From: Petaurus breviceps papuanus
Lineage: Eukaryota; Chordata; Mammalia; Diprotodontia; Petauridae
DNA: 64,000 nt
Direction: 5' to 3'
Assembly (NCBI GenBank): GCA_028583685.1
Contig: JAMXIF010000048.1
Coordinates: forward strand, 18,564,015-18,628,014
The position numbers and the translations under genes were made by a program. A model generated the notes under the pieces. The model was given only the letters and a program-made list of their open reading frames with translations. It did not search any database and had not been told where the DNA came from. Position 1 is the stretch's first letter, and every line of letters begins with the position of its first letter. This document shows, piece after piece, positions 1 to 10,870 of this stretch.

Positions 1-1750
1 GAGAGGGCTGTTGTGAATTTGGCTTGGAAAAAGAAGCAAAAAAGTAACAGGAGGAAAGTTCAGACAGTTTTGGTAGAGGTTGAGCCTAGTTGCTAAGACA
101 ACTGCCAAGAGAGTGCATGTGTTGCAGAGTGCTACAATATTTCATGATAAAGTTTTTACAAGGGCAGAAGCTCACCCCATACTGAGAAGAAAGCAGGACA
201 ATCATGGAGGTCAAACAATGTTCAGGGAGATAATTGAGGATTTTACTCAACAGATTACTGATATACTAAGCTGATTCACTCAAAGCATGAGAGAAACTTT
301 AGTGTCTTAGATGGTGAGAATCAGTGATGAAGGAGCATCAACAGATTGTACGAACTGCTTGAAATTTATAAGTATTTGTTAGAATCCTTTTGCCCAGCAA
401 GTTTTTAGAGATTTTCATATGGCAGGATGTAACAATACAACCATTCTGTTAGCTTTAGCTGCTGCTGGATGCAACAGAATTTCTTTCACTGGTTCTATGT
501 GGAGAGAGACCCTGGTATTTGCTTAAAGATTGCATGAGAAAGTTGAAAGAAGAAGTAATGAAAACTGCTATTATGGTTGGAGATGTAGATATGTATCATG
601 ATATCCCCTTAGGAGTTTCTCATATCATAATGAAGACAGCTCCTCCTGCTTATAAGCACCTATTTCTGACTCTAGTAATTGATTAAATAGGTCACCCTTT
701 TTTTTGGAAGTGCTGGATAATATTTCACAGCTAAGTGACTTACAAGAATGAGAAAATTATAAATTTCCTCGAGAGAGAAGCATAAATACCTAGTGGATTC
801 AAAGTCAGAATAGATTGACAAGAAAAGAATTGTTTACTGCTTTATTGAGAACAGGTGTAGATTTTGGAAAAATTGATGGTATTCCAACTAATGAGTTATA
901 CAAAATGTATCAAGAAAATGGGTTTGATGTTAGATGGAATTAGAGAAGTGAGAACTGCCCCTACAGATCTCCTGAACCATTGTATCCAATTCTGTCACAT
1001 CTTCAGGGAGACTCAGATTAAAGAAAGTGCTGGGATAGGTGGAAGTGGTCAGTGTGCTGAACTTGTGGGAGTATATTAAGTTGTTGGAGAAGAACAAGGA
1101 GGCCAGTGTCATATATTCTACTGCAAATGAGGTTACGATAGTGAGTTCATGGACTCCAGAAGCATGGCTGACCCTATATTTGTCTCTTTTTTGCTTTATG
1201 TCTGTTAAACTTGTTTATGAGATTTGTTTCTTGTAGGCTTAGTACCCGCCACCTGCAGATGACTGATCACTTAAGCCAGATGCCACCCCCTGTCCATGAC
1301 TGTGATGTGCAACCTCTGGATCTGGCGTTGACCGAGCTCCAGATGCCAGCTAAAGAAGTGACCTTTAGAATGGGACCTCTTGGACCTGGCGTCAACCAAG
1401 GTCTGGATGGCAGCTAAAGAAATGACATCTCGAATGGGACCTCTTGGGGGCAGGGACAACTCTATATACAATTTCAGCTGGAAGTATCTATGGAGAAGAG
1501 ACCTTCGCCCCTTACCCCAAGATTATAAGCCCCATTTGAGGGGGGAAAGATGGGGTGCTTGTGCCCAACCCCCTATCCTAAGATATTATTTTATGTGCTT
1601 ATTTTCTATTATCCCTGTCATATTGTCGCAAAGTTCTGTTGACACCAGGTACCCCACCAATTATCCCTAGACTCTCATTAATCTAAGTAATGAAATGTAT
1701 TTTTAATGTATTTTTACTATGTAAGGGACATGAAAGATCTAGGGGTCGAA
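1..1750 (+). mobile_element. Decayed endogenous retrovirus-like internal region
   Basis: Fossil. Reading-frame remnants on the plus strand, such as the short frame at 80-274 and gag-like text around 300-480, run toward an LTR-like sequence beginning at 1751. The element is broken many times and looks old. The internal part is too decayed to assign a class; the retroviral reading is inferred from its position next to the LTR and the style of the protein text. The left end lies outside the window. Confidence 0.35.
1317..1446 (+). repeat. Two-copy tandem repeat, period about 64 bp
   Basis: Two adjacent units share text around AGCTAAAGAA and AATGGGACCTCTTG, the second offset by 64 bp, followed at 1459-1467 by a TATA-like CTATATACA. 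Tandem units upstream of a TATA box resemble LTR U3 enhancer duplications, so this may belong to an LTR of the decayed element. That placement is inference. Confidence 0.6.
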
Positions 1751-2025
1751 TGTAATGGGAATGGGAATTTGAAGATCTTCCCTGTCCCTTAATAAGCCTA
1801 GGGGAATTTAAAGACCTTCTCTGCTTTGAAAATAAACTGCCGCCTAAAAGGCTGAATATAGTCACATGGAGCCTGTGGTGGGAAGAGTTTACTGAAGGGT
1901 GGAGCAGAGCCCACAGGAAGCTGGAAGTCAGAGCCAGAGTGTTTTTTTGGTGTCTGAATAAATGTTTTGCTTCTGTCTTCTATGTAGAGAGTTTGTTATA
2001 TTTTGCAATTGAGCACCATGCAGGA
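1751..2025 (+). mobile_element. LTR (old, related to LTRs at 56913 and 59015)
   Basis: Starts TGTAATGGGAATGGG and shares its first ~150 bp (GAAGATCTTCCCTG, then GGAGCCTG-GGTGGGA) with the LTR at 59015-59554. An AATAAA polyadenylation signal lies near 1958. The right end is approximate (a CA near 2022-2025), and the 3' half differs from the 59015 copy. Probably the 3' LTR of the remnant to its left. Confidence 0.5.
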
Positions 2026-2059
2026 ATATTTATAGTCACAGTTGGTATACTTATAGTGA

Positions 2060-2815
2060 CTGTGGGTGCTATAAATATTGCATAAGTGCTACAATAACCA
2101 TGGTAATATAATTTTTATTGTATTGGCATAGTTCATCTATGAACAAATATTCATACTTCCAGCTATTATAGTTGTTCTTTATTTCTTTTAGGAGCATGAT
2201 ATAATTGAATCTACCTAAGTCTTTTATGTGATTTGGTAGATTGATCCCCAGAGAGTTTATGTATTTTGAAGTTATTTGGAATACGATCACCCATTTTATT
2301 ACTGCCTCTTGAATTCTGTTATTATTATACAGAAATGAAGTTGATTCTTGATGACTTATTTTTCAGCTAGCCATCTTTGTTGGTTCTTTTTGGCCTTTCC
2401 AAGCAAATCATTGTATCATCAGTATTAGGGATAGTTTTATCTCCATATTACCTATCTTTATGCCTTTAATTTCTTTCTATTTTCTTATTGCTATTGTTAG
2501 CATTTCCAGAGCTGCATCAAATGACAGCAAGGAGAGTATCTTTGCTTTACTTCTGTATTTACTGGAAAAGGTTCTAGTGTATTCCCACTGCATATGACAT
2601 TTACTATATGTTTTAGATACTTTTTTTTATCAAATTAAAAAGGTCTTTCTATGCCTATTCTTTGTAGAATTCTCATTACAAATTAGCATCTTACTTTCTC
2701 AAAGGCTTTTTCTGCATATGTTGACATAACATAGTCTTTGATGCTTTTATTTTTAATATGATTATGCTGATTTTTTTCCTAATGTTGAATAATACTTGCA
2801 TTCTTGTTATCAATC
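2060..2815 (-). mobile_element. L1 ORF2 fragment
   Basis: Read on the minus strand, the region gives decayed L1 reverse-transcriptase text (a degenerate ADDMI-box neighbourhood near 2400-2450) and, further 3', the post-RT segment resembling L1 'YINSLGINL...LLKEIK' (2069-2290). It contains several stops and frameshifts. Neither the L1 5' nor 3' end is present. Confidence 0.75.
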
Positions 2816-3430
2816 AGTCAATCAACATTTATTACACACCTACTATGTGCTAGGTCCTATGTTAAGTGCTACGGGTACAAAAAGGAGCAAAATATAGTCC
2901 CTGCCAACAACGAGTTTACAATCTAACAGGGGAGACAATATGCAAACAAATATATACATAGCAAGCTATATACAAGATAAATAAGAAATAATTAAAAGAG
3001 GGAAAGCACTGAAACTAAGAGGGTTTAGGGAGGGTTTCCGGTAGGAGGTGGGATTTTAGTTAGTATTTAAAGGGAGTTAAGGAGGTCAGCAGTCAGAGAG
3101 GAGGAGGGAGACTATTCCAAACATGGGGGACAGCCAGAGACAATGCCTAGAGCTGAGAAATAGAGAGTCTTGTTCATGGAACAGTCAGGGGGCCAATGTC
3201 ACTGGAACAAAGAGTGTTTTGGAGAAAAAATAGGGAACCACTGGGGCTTGCTGAGTAGAGATGACATGATTGCACCTGTTTTAGGAAAATCAGTTTAGTG
3301 GCTGCATGAAAAACATCTGGAGTGGGGAGAGAAACTTGAGGCCGATAGACCTACAATCAGAAGTGTGAGCTGGTGAGGGCACCAGAGTAGTGACAGGGTC
3401 AGAGGAGGGAAGGAGGTGGCGGTGGTGGTG
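2816..3430 (-). mobile_element. L2 LINE 3' part
   Basis: The plus strand begins with the reverse complement of the L2 3' terminus (CAACATTTATTACACACCTA, TGTGCTAGG) and continues with the antisense of the L2 ORF2 C-terminal region and 3' UTR. It is cut on the right by the ORF1-only element. Confidence 0.75.
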
Positions 3431-3999
3431 GCAGTGGCAGAGGCAGAAGCAGCAGCTACTTCTGGAGTTCTGGGCCCACAGACGGTAACAGATCCAGTGG
3501 CTTATACAGAACTCCAGAAGCCTGGGACAGTACACTCATCCCCACCCCCACTGAAGGAGAGTTCTGCCTTGACAAAGAGTTAGAAAGTCAAGTATTTGGC
3601 TGGGAAGATGAATAAACAGCATAAAAAAACTCAGACTACAGAATCTTACTTTGGTGACAAAGAAGATCAAAATATACAACCAGAATTAGACAACAAAATC
3701 AAAGCACCTACATCAAAAGGCTCCAATGAAAATATGAATTCATCTCAGACCATGGAAGAGCTCAAAAAGGATTCTGAAAATCAAGTAAGAGAAGTAGAGG
3801 AAAATTTGGGAAAAGAAATAAGAATGATGCAAGAAAATAATGAAAAATGAGTCAACATTTTGCTAAAGGAGACCCAAAAAAACACTGGAGAAAATAACAC
3901 CTTAAAAAATAGATTAACCCAAATGACAAGAGAGGCTCAAAAAGCCAATGAGGAGAAGAATGGCATGAGACCTTTCTCAATATCAGGGTAGTTGGAGGG

Positions 4000-4002
<3 letters not shown>

Positions 4003-4031
<29 letters not shown>

Positions 4032-4073
4032 GAGATAGATAGATAGAGAGAGAGAGATAGATAGATAGATAGG

Positions 4074-4120
<47 letters not shown>

Positions 4121-4130
4121 NNNNNNNNNN

Positions 4131-4187
<57 letters not shown>
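4003..4187. repeat. (GATA)n microsatellite with assembly gap
   Basis: Nearly uninterrupted GATA units with a few GAGA interruptions near 4030-4060. Ten Ns at 4121-4130 mark an unresolved length, so the true array size is unknown. Confidence 0.98.
4121..4130. other. Assembly gap (10 N)
   Basis: Run of ten N inside the GATA array. Confidence 1.
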
Positions 4188-4978
4188 GGCACAGGGTGAG
4201 TTGAATATGAAGGGATGATATCTAAAAAATAAAATTAAGGGGTGAGAGAGGAATATATTGGGAGGAGAAAGGCACAGGTAGAAAAGGGTAAATTATCTCA
4301 CATAAAAGAGGCAAGAAAAATGTTTTGCATTGGAGGGAAAGAGGGGAGAGGTGAGAGAGAATTAGTGAACCTTACTCTCATCAGATTTCGCTTAAGAAAG
4401 GAATTTCATACACACTCAATTGGGTATCTTACCCTACAGGAAAGTAAGGGGGGGGGAAGGAGAGAAGGAAGGGATGATAAAAAGAAGGGCATATTGGGAG
4501 AGGGGGTAGTCAGAAGCAAACACTTTTGAAAAGGGATAGAGTCAAAGGAGAAAACAGAGTAAGTGGGGGGCAGGATAGGATGGAGGGTAATATAGCTAGT
4601 TTTTCAGAACATGATTATTATGGAACTGTTTTGCATAACCACACAAGTATAACCTATACTGAATTGCTTGCCTTCTCAATGAGGGTGGATGGGGAGGGAA
4701 GAAGGGAAGGAATTTGTAACTTAAACAATTGGTTTTTAAATGCAACTTGGAAATAAGATATACAGGCCATGGGGTAGAGAAATCTATCTTGCCCTACAAC
4801 AAATTAAGGGGAAAAAGGGTAAGAGGAGGGGGCATCATAGAAGGGAGGGAAGACTGGGGGAATGGGTAATCAGAATGCACACCATCTTGGGGTGGAGAAG
4901 AGGGAGAGATGGGGAGAAATTATGGAACTCAAAATCTTATGAAATGAATGTTGAAAACTAAAAAATTAATTAATTAAA

Positions 4979-5364
4979 AAAAAGAAATTAACTTTGTTTA
5001 CTTCCAGACAGACTTTTCAGCCAGGGAGAAGGTTCATAGTTTAGGCATTATGTACCACAATAACTGATAGTGCTTTTGTCTCTGATATTCCTGTTCGAAT
5101 TCTGGGATTAAATAAACCTCTAAAGTTGTTAAAATATATACAAAACACCTCTGAGTCATACTTCCTGAATGTGTTTGGGCATGATGTATATCATGACCTA
5201 GAAAAATCACAAAGGGGAAAAGTTATGATTCTCTAGACATAAATTTGACTTGAAAGAATAAACAAATCTTAGTTTTTACCTTACAGCTAGATTAACAATC
5301 CAAATTAAGTGTTTTCAGTTCAAGAATTATTTCAATATCTGAAGAATGTAGTAGCTGGCTCCCT
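4979..5364. other. No recognised feature
   Basis: AT-rich intergenic or intronic sequence. No ORF, RNA gene or repeat family recognised. Confidence 0.5.
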
Positions 5365-5592
5365 TGAGTCGAGACCACCCAAGTTTAAAAACTTCTCATA
5401 CTCTTAATAGTGTTTTCCTAAGCAAGTCATCTAACTGTTCTTAACTCAGTTTCTTTATTTGTAAAACAGGGAAAATAACTGCTCCTGACCTCAGAAGATT
5501 ATTTTGAGGATCAAATGTGATATGTGATATATGTATAAACTCCTTGACAAACCTTAAAACATTGTATAAATGTGAGCTGTCATTATTATAAT
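5365..5592 (+). mobile_element. MAR1/MIR-type CORE-SINE
   Basis: Shows the typical order: degenerate tRNA-like part, CTCAGTTTCTTTATTTGTAA, GGATCAAATGTGATAT and a 3' end with ACCTTAAAACATTGTATAAA and GCTGTCATTATTAT. Diverged, so old. Confidence 0.75.
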
Positions 5593-5749
5593 GTTGAATT
5601 TTGTTTAAAGACTATGTGCAAGACCATATTATATTTAAAATTAATTAGCAAATCATAGAATTTGAGACCTGGAACCTCACCATCTTGAAAGCCGGGAGAA
5701 GGGAATAACTTCACTAAGGTAATAGATGATAGAAGAATATATACATCTA

Positions 5750-6065
5750 GGGGCGGCCAGGTAGCACAGCGAGTAAGAGCACTGGCTCCAGTGTTGAGAA
5801 GACCTGGAGATCGAATCCCGGGCTCAGACACTTAGCACCCACCCAGAAACACCTGGCCGTGTAACCTTGAGCAAGTTACTTAACCCCAATTGCTTAGGGG
5901 TGGCTAGGTGGCTCAGCGAGTAATAGCACCGGCTCCAGTGTTGGGATGACCTGGATCAAATCCGGGCTCAGATACTCAGCACCACACCCAGAAATAACTG
6001 GCCGTGTAACCTTGAGCAAGTTACTTAACCTCGATTGCTTTATAAATAAAAAAATTTAAAAAAAA
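5750..6065 (+). mobile_element. Dimeric tRNA-derived SINE (A-B dimer)
   Basis: Left monomer of type A (AGGTAGCACAGCGAG ... CACCCACCCAGAAACACC) joined at AATTGCTTAGGGG to a right monomer of type B (AGGTGGCTCAGCGAG ... ACACCCAGAAATAACTGG) and a TAAAT/A-rich tail. Each half has a B-box-like GATCGAATCC or variant. The 16-bp target-site duplication AGAATATATACATCTA (5734-5749) and AGAATATATACACCTA (6066-6081) brackets the whole dimer, so it moved as one unit. Confidence 0.93.
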
Positions 6066-6081
6066 AGAATATATACACCTA

Positions 6082-6655
6082 CAGAAAACAGAATATGTGG
6101 ATTCCTGAGCCTGAGCTGAAAGACAATGTTTTAAATTTCACAAATTGATACATATTTAACCATGATTTCCAAATACAGGCCATCTGGGTTGTAAATGTTG
6201 GAGAATAATGGTGTAGAATGTATATAAGTTTGCTAAGGGAATGGCTCACAGGGCAGTGATTTTCTTCCGTGGCTCTGTGATACATGGTTCTTCAAAATCT
6301 CAACTTTTCAAGGTTTTCCTCATCATAATTTTAACTTATGAACTGGCTTTTCTATGGGTTAGCACAATTACATTTTGTAAATTTTAGGTAATATAGGAAG
6401 ATTTTGTTCTCCTTTGTGCACCACATATTCTGAGTGCTTGGCTTGAAAAGGCATACAAATAGTAAACAGAGACTAGGAAAGGTCAGGGAAAATACACATT
6501 TATAAATGAATAACACGGGCAAAGAAAAACCATTGCTGACTTTAAAATGAATGCACAGAATTACTGAAATGGTTTTATTAATATATGCAAACATTTTTCA
6601 ATAATCTATAGCTAATGAAGCATATATTCACATTCTGAGGAATTATTATTGCCCT
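6082..6655. other. No recognised feature
   Basis: AT-rich sequence with chance frames only; no repeat family recognised. Confidence 0.4.
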
Positions 6656-6908
6656 TTTATTCACTTTATACTTTTGACAAATTTGCTTTTCAAAGAAATG
6701 ACTATACATTAAAAGCTCTTCAAATGTGCTATTTTTTCCTGGCGAAAGAGAACATTGGGTGCCTTTTCCTCAAAACTTTCCATTAAGTGACCAGACTTCT
6801 GCCTCTCTTTTCTAATAAAGACTTCATTTGTATAGGAAGCAGGCTTGGCAGCAGTCCTCAGCACTTTGTGGACTGATGGAGGTTCTTTGGTTTTCCTTCC
6901 CAAAGAAC
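6656..6908 (-). CDS. Candidate 3'-terminal exon, unknown protein
   Basis: A minus-strand open frame of about 65 codons ends in TAA at 6709-6711. The text begins GRKTKEPPSVHKVLRTAAKP, is basic, and ends with FRQEKIAHLKSF. A possible acceptor TTTTTAAG precedes 6908, and an AATAAA signal (6656-6661) lies about 50 nt after the stop, as expected for a terminal exon. It is on the same strand as CEP89 and downstream of its last visible exon. From 6908 the frame needs phase 1, whereas the CEP89 exon ends in phase 2; a second AG about 14 nt further in would fit phase 2. It does not resemble the C-terminus of CEP89 that I recall, and I do not recognise the protein. It could be an alternative CEP89 end, the last exon of another gene, or chance. 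Confidence 0.35.
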
Positions 6909-7320
6909 CTTAAAAAGCATTCTGAATATATGGAATATGTTTCAGGACAGTCAGATAGAACAGTGGGGTATTCACAGGGGCACTGTTTCTGACTGTAAAC
7001 TTAAAATATCTTTCTGAGTATACAGCCATAGCTTATTTCCAGCATCAATTCACAATATTTCATAGACTAGACATCTCATCCAAACTGACAGTTAGCTTTT
7101 TCCACATCTCATCCTACTCTGCTCCATCTCTCAACTGAATTGAGGCAAATCGTCTCATCCACTCTATTCTCTATTTTCTTCTATTCAAATCCTTCTCTGC
7201 ATTAAAAACACAGCTCAAGCTGTAATTCTTTCATGAAGTCTTTCCTGATACTACCAGTTAAAAGCAATTTTCCTATATAGCCATCCTGCAGTCCCATGCC
7301 ACCAAAGTCAAAATATCTAT
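6909..7320 (+). mobile_element. L2 3'-region fragment (right part)
   Basis: From about 7080 the text resembles decayed L2 3' sequence (TCTGCATTAAAAACACAGCT, CATGAAGTCTTTCCTGATAC). The left 150 bp is unassigned. Confidence 0.4.
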
Positions 7321-7475
7321 CAGGTCTATCTATCTATCTATAAATAAATTTATATATATGTATATATATATATATATATATATCAGAGAGATCAATGAGA
7401 GAAGAACATGACCCATATCCATATACCTATACATATGTATGTGTGTATATATATATATATATATACACACACACA
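7321..7475. repeat. Compound ATCT / TA / TG simple repeat
   Basis: CTAT units at 7322-7342, TA runs to 7383, and TGTG/TATA/CACA runs at 7437-7476. Confidence 0.9.
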
Positions 7476-7489
7476 AATATTATATAAAA

Positions 7490-8495
7490 ATAAAATATAG
7501 CAGTTCTTTTTGTAATAGCAAAGAACTGGAAACTAAGGGAGGGCCTATCATTTGCAGAACAAATTATGGTGTATGAATGTAAAAGAATACTGTTATGCCA
7601 GAAGAAATGACAAAAGGGGTGCATTCAGAAAAAATTGGGAAGACTATATGAACTGATGAAGAATGAAGTGAGAACAAGAAAAAGAATAATTTATGTAATG
7701 GCAACAATGGTGTAAAGACAAATGGCAAAGACTTAATAACCCTAATCAAGTCAATAACCAACCATGACAACAGAAGGCTGATGGTCGTCTCTACTATACA
7801 CCTGACAGAAAGGTACTATATTCAAGATGTAGAATGAGATATACATTTTTGCATAGAGACATTGCAGGAATTTGTTTGTCTTGACAGACTGCATATTTGT
7901 TACTAGTCGTATTTCCTAAGGGTCTTCACTTCTCTCTAGTACACTCTGGTCTTTATGGCCTTAGGACTTTCTCTATCAGGCAATAGAAACTTCTTCACCC
8001 TGAAAGCTCACTCCTTCCCTAGACTACTTCTCACTTTGGAAGTATTCACTGCCCTGGTGGCCTTTGCCTTTGGTTCCTCCCAGAATTTCCATCTTGAGGT
8101 GGAGGCCTAGGTCACCCAGGTCTTCACTCTTCTCCAAGCTGTTCTCCTGACCCATCTCCACAGGATTTCCTTTACCATGCTCCCTTGCTGGGTACCTTCA
8201 TTCCTCAAATTCGCAGTCCTTCCTTTTAGCTCTCTTTCCTGTGTCCCTTTTAACGTGTTCCTTCAGAGCAGAGACTGAATTTACTTCTGCTTGTTTTTGT
8301 ATTCCCAGGGCTCAGCCGAGTACATGAACACATAGGAAGCATTCGATGCTTGCTGATTTGTTAGTAGAATTTTTTTTATTAACTTCTTTTAAACTGGGAG
8401 GGGGAGAGTGGAGAGCGTGGAAGAATAGGAGAGAGAGAGAAAATAAATTCTTGTTAAATGAAAAATAAATTAAAATAGAAAAAAATAAAACAAAA
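7490..8495 (+). mobile_element. L1 3' end, interrupted
   Basis: L1 ORF2 C-terminal/3'-UTR text such as AGCAAAGAACTGGAAACTAA and GAAGAATGAAGTGAGAACAA runs to about 7906. It resumes after 8367 with the GGGAGGGGGAGAGTGGAGAG tail and AATAAATT. The middle (7907-8355) is a separate insertion with target-site duplications. Confidence 0.65.
7907..8355 (+). mobile_element. L2-tailed retroelement inserted in L1
   Basis: A 449-bp insert whose 3' end has the L2 terminal pattern (AGAGCAGAGACTGAATTTAC, TATTCCCAGGGCTCAG, GAAGCATTCGATGCTTGCTG). It is flanked by ATTTGTTACTAG (7895-7906) and ATTTGTTAGTAG (8356-8367), a 12-bp duplication with one mismatch. No poly-A tail, as is usual for L2-type 3' ends. Confidence 0.55.
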
Positions 8496-8814
8496 AAAAG
8501 TGATGCCGCACACCTCAAAATTTTCCTAAAGCATCTGGTTTGAATTTTTACACCAATTATGTTCTATCTACATTGTCATACTCGATTGAGCATATATCCT
8601 ATCTCTTTTCATTACAGAGCAAGGACCTGTAATCTTACTTCTTTATATCCCTGTGATGTACCTTTGCATATTATAGTCACTTTTAAAAAATGCTTAATAG
8701 AGTGATTAATGTTTGCTGAGGTGAAGAGCTGGATTGATTATAAAGGTATAGAAAAAATATATAAAACCTAGGACTTTTTATATTAAATTTGGAACACAAC
8801 AGAAACAGGGCAAG

Positions 8815-9055
8815 GGAAACAGTGCATAATTGATAGAAAACTGGTTTTGGAATCAGGAAGACCCAAGGTTTAAGACTAGCTTTGCCAAATATTGGCTGTA
8901 TAACCATGAACAAGTGGCTTAAATTTTCAGTGCCCCAGGCAGCTCTCTAAGACTACAAATTGCAGAGCAGGTATCTGAATTGGTAAAGGGAGTTTCCTCA
9001 TTAGAAGTTCCCCATGCCAATGAAATCACAGGTCTAGTCTACAGGAAAATAAAAG
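8815..9055 (+). mobile_element. Old marsupial tRNA-SINE (MIR/Ther-like)
   Basis: GGTTTTGGAATCAGGAAGAC followed by GCAGCTCTCTAAGACTACAA and the 3' phrase CCAATGAAATCACAGGTC, which recurs at about 16896-16917. Confidence 0.65.
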
Positions 9056-9229
9056 AAATAAGTAGAGCAAATTAGAATGTAAAACATCTGATTCAATATT
9101 CAATACTTATGGTAGAGTCACCAATATGGTGGGTGTTTTTAAAGTTCACTCAAAATAAGAATGGAAAGCAGCTAAAAGACTGTAAAACCTTTTGGTCAAT
9201 TCAGAAAACATTTATTAAGAATCTCCTGG

Positions 9230-9389
9230 GGCGGCCAGGTGGCTCAGCGAGTAAGAGTACCGGCTCCAGTGTTGGGACGACCTGGAGATCGAATCCCGGG
9301 CTTGGACACTCAGCACCACACCCAGAAATAACTGCCCGTGTAACCTTGAGCAAGTTACTTAACCCTGATTGCTTAAAAAAAAAAAAAAA
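9230..9389 (+). mobile_element. tRNA-SINE, monomer B
   Basis: Single type B unit with an A-box-like GGTGGCTCAGCGAG, B-box-like GATCGAATCCC and a poly-A tail. Target-site duplication AGAATCTCCTGG at 9218-9229 and 9390-9401 is exact. Confidence 0.95.
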
Positions 9390-9401
9390 AGAATCTCCTG
9401 G

Positions 9402-9989
9402 AATTAGGCAAGGTGTTAGGTCTGTGCTCTAGGAGCTTACATTTGTACATGTGACATCTAATACCTCAGGAGATAGTGAATAACAAATAACATGAATTTT
9501 CCAGAAAGAATCCTTCCCTCCATCCTTTATCTATTTAGACATTTTACCTTTAAGGACCCTGAGTTAGGTGCTGGGGCAAAAAGATGAACAAGTCAGGGCT
9601 CCTGAGTCCTCCAAATTTCACAGATCTTTCTCAGATTACAAAGAAAAGAGCACCATGACAGGTAACTATAAAGTGACCTAAGTGGAGACCTCACTGGAAG
9701 CTGCACTAATGTTCTGGGCAGAGAATGAACTAAAATTAAGGGGTTTGCCACATGCAGAAATAATTTTGAGAGAACCGTCTGAGTTGGATTAAATGATTAC
9801 AAACATTTTAACTTAGAATATATCCTCACATTTGTACTTAAGTAATAATAATACAATACTTTAAGAGGTATAATTTAATCAGCATAGGGATTCCCTATAC
9901 CTGTAGTTCCTCTACCAATGACAGAAAGTTCTGGGCACCCTCACATTATTGTTAATGAAAATAATTGTGGAAAAAAAGCTAAAGACTGG
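9402..9989. other. No firmly recognised feature
   Basis: The stretch at 9540-9780 has the flavour of a very old LINE/SINE fragment, but I cannot assign it. Confidence 0.4.
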
Positions 9990-10144
9990 GCAGCCAGGTG
10001 GCTCAGCGAGTAAGAGCACCGGCCCCAGTGTCGGGATGACCTCGGGATCGAATCCAGGCTCATATACTTAGCACCACAACAAGAAATAACTGGCCGTGTA
10101 ACCTTGAGCAAGTTACTTAACCTCAATTGCTTAAAAAAAAAAAG
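9990..10144 (+). mobile_element. tRNA-SINE, monomer B
   Basis: Type B unit, A-rich tail, target-site duplication GCTAAAGACTGG at 9978-9989 and 10145-10156 (exact). Confidence 0.95.
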
Positions 10145-10566
10145 GCTAAAGACTGGCAGTTCCATATATAAACTACTGGGGTGGATAAATTATGATTCTT
10201 TAAAATTAGGGGGTTGACACTAAGTACTCTGAGTAAAAGCTCTTATGAAAGATCATATGACAAGTGGAACTAAAAAGTTCAGAAGGACTTATCAAAAAAA
10301 AAAAAAAGGACTATCAAAGTGCAATTAAAGTACGCCCAAGATGATTTTCTAACAACTGGTCTGTCAAAGGTCATGCTAGAGAAGCAGAATGGGAACATAA
10401 GCAAATAAATATTTAAACTCATTCTTTAACATGAAATGAAAACCTCTGGGGAAAACCGAAGCATATTAAGCAGTAAGAAAGGTGGTAGGGCAAAAATAAG
10501 GCAGTCTAAAAATTATCAATAACTTATGATGGTACTTAAAAGTATGATTGTAAAAATTAAACAGGA
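10145..10566. other. No recognised feature
   Basis: Unique-looking AT-rich sequence; no gene or repeat seen. Confidence 0.5.
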
Positions 10567-10870
10567 GGGGCGGCCAGGTAGCACAGCAAGTAAGAGCACC
10601 AGCTCCAGTGTCAGGATGACCTGGGGATCAAATCCGGGCTCAGACACTTAGCACCCACCCAGAAACACCTGGCTGTGTAACCTTGAGCAAGTTACTTAAC
10701 CCCAATTGCTTAGGGGCGGCCAGGTGGCTCAGTGAGTAAGAGCACCGGTTCCAGTGGCGGGATGACCTGGGGATCAAATCTGGGCTCAGATACTTGGCAC
10801 CACACCCAGAAATAACTGGCCATGTAACCTTGAGCAAGTTACCTAACCCCGATTGCTTTAAAAAATAAAA
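10567..10870 (+). mobile_element. Dimeric tRNA-derived SINE (A-B dimer)
   Basis: Same A-then-B order and same AATTGCTTAGGGG junction as the copy at 5750. Target-site duplication TAAAAATTAAACAGGA at 10551-10566 and 10871-10886 is exact over 16 bp, so this dimer also moved as one unit and is young. Confidence 0.95.

Larger units (their letters stand above)
3431..4978 (+). mobile_element. L1 ORF1-only (HAL1-like) element, internally deleted
   Basis: 5' leader, then the ORF1 N-terminus (MNKQHKKTQTTESYFGDK from 3608, coiled-coil-like KK/E-rich text to 3850, then an in-frame stop). The distal half of ORF1 is missing; at its place is a GATA array (about 4003-4187). The element resumes with the 3' region that all ORF1-only copies share, ending in ATGTTGAAAACTAAAA and a short A-rich tail. 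No ORF2 lies between ORF1 and the 3' end. Confidence 0.7.

Noticed and set aside
2816-3200. CRISPR-like or satellite array
   Set aside because: Repeated words are L2 3'-end text in single copy; no regularly spaced repeats. The genome is a mammal's.
3983-4192. Open frame of repeated LSIY residues
   Set aside because: Translation of the GATA microsatellite.
5752-6050. tRNA gene
   Set aside because: The A/B-box-like motifs belong to tRNA-derived SINEs; no acceptor stem or cloverleaf is kept. The same applies to the other SINE copies.
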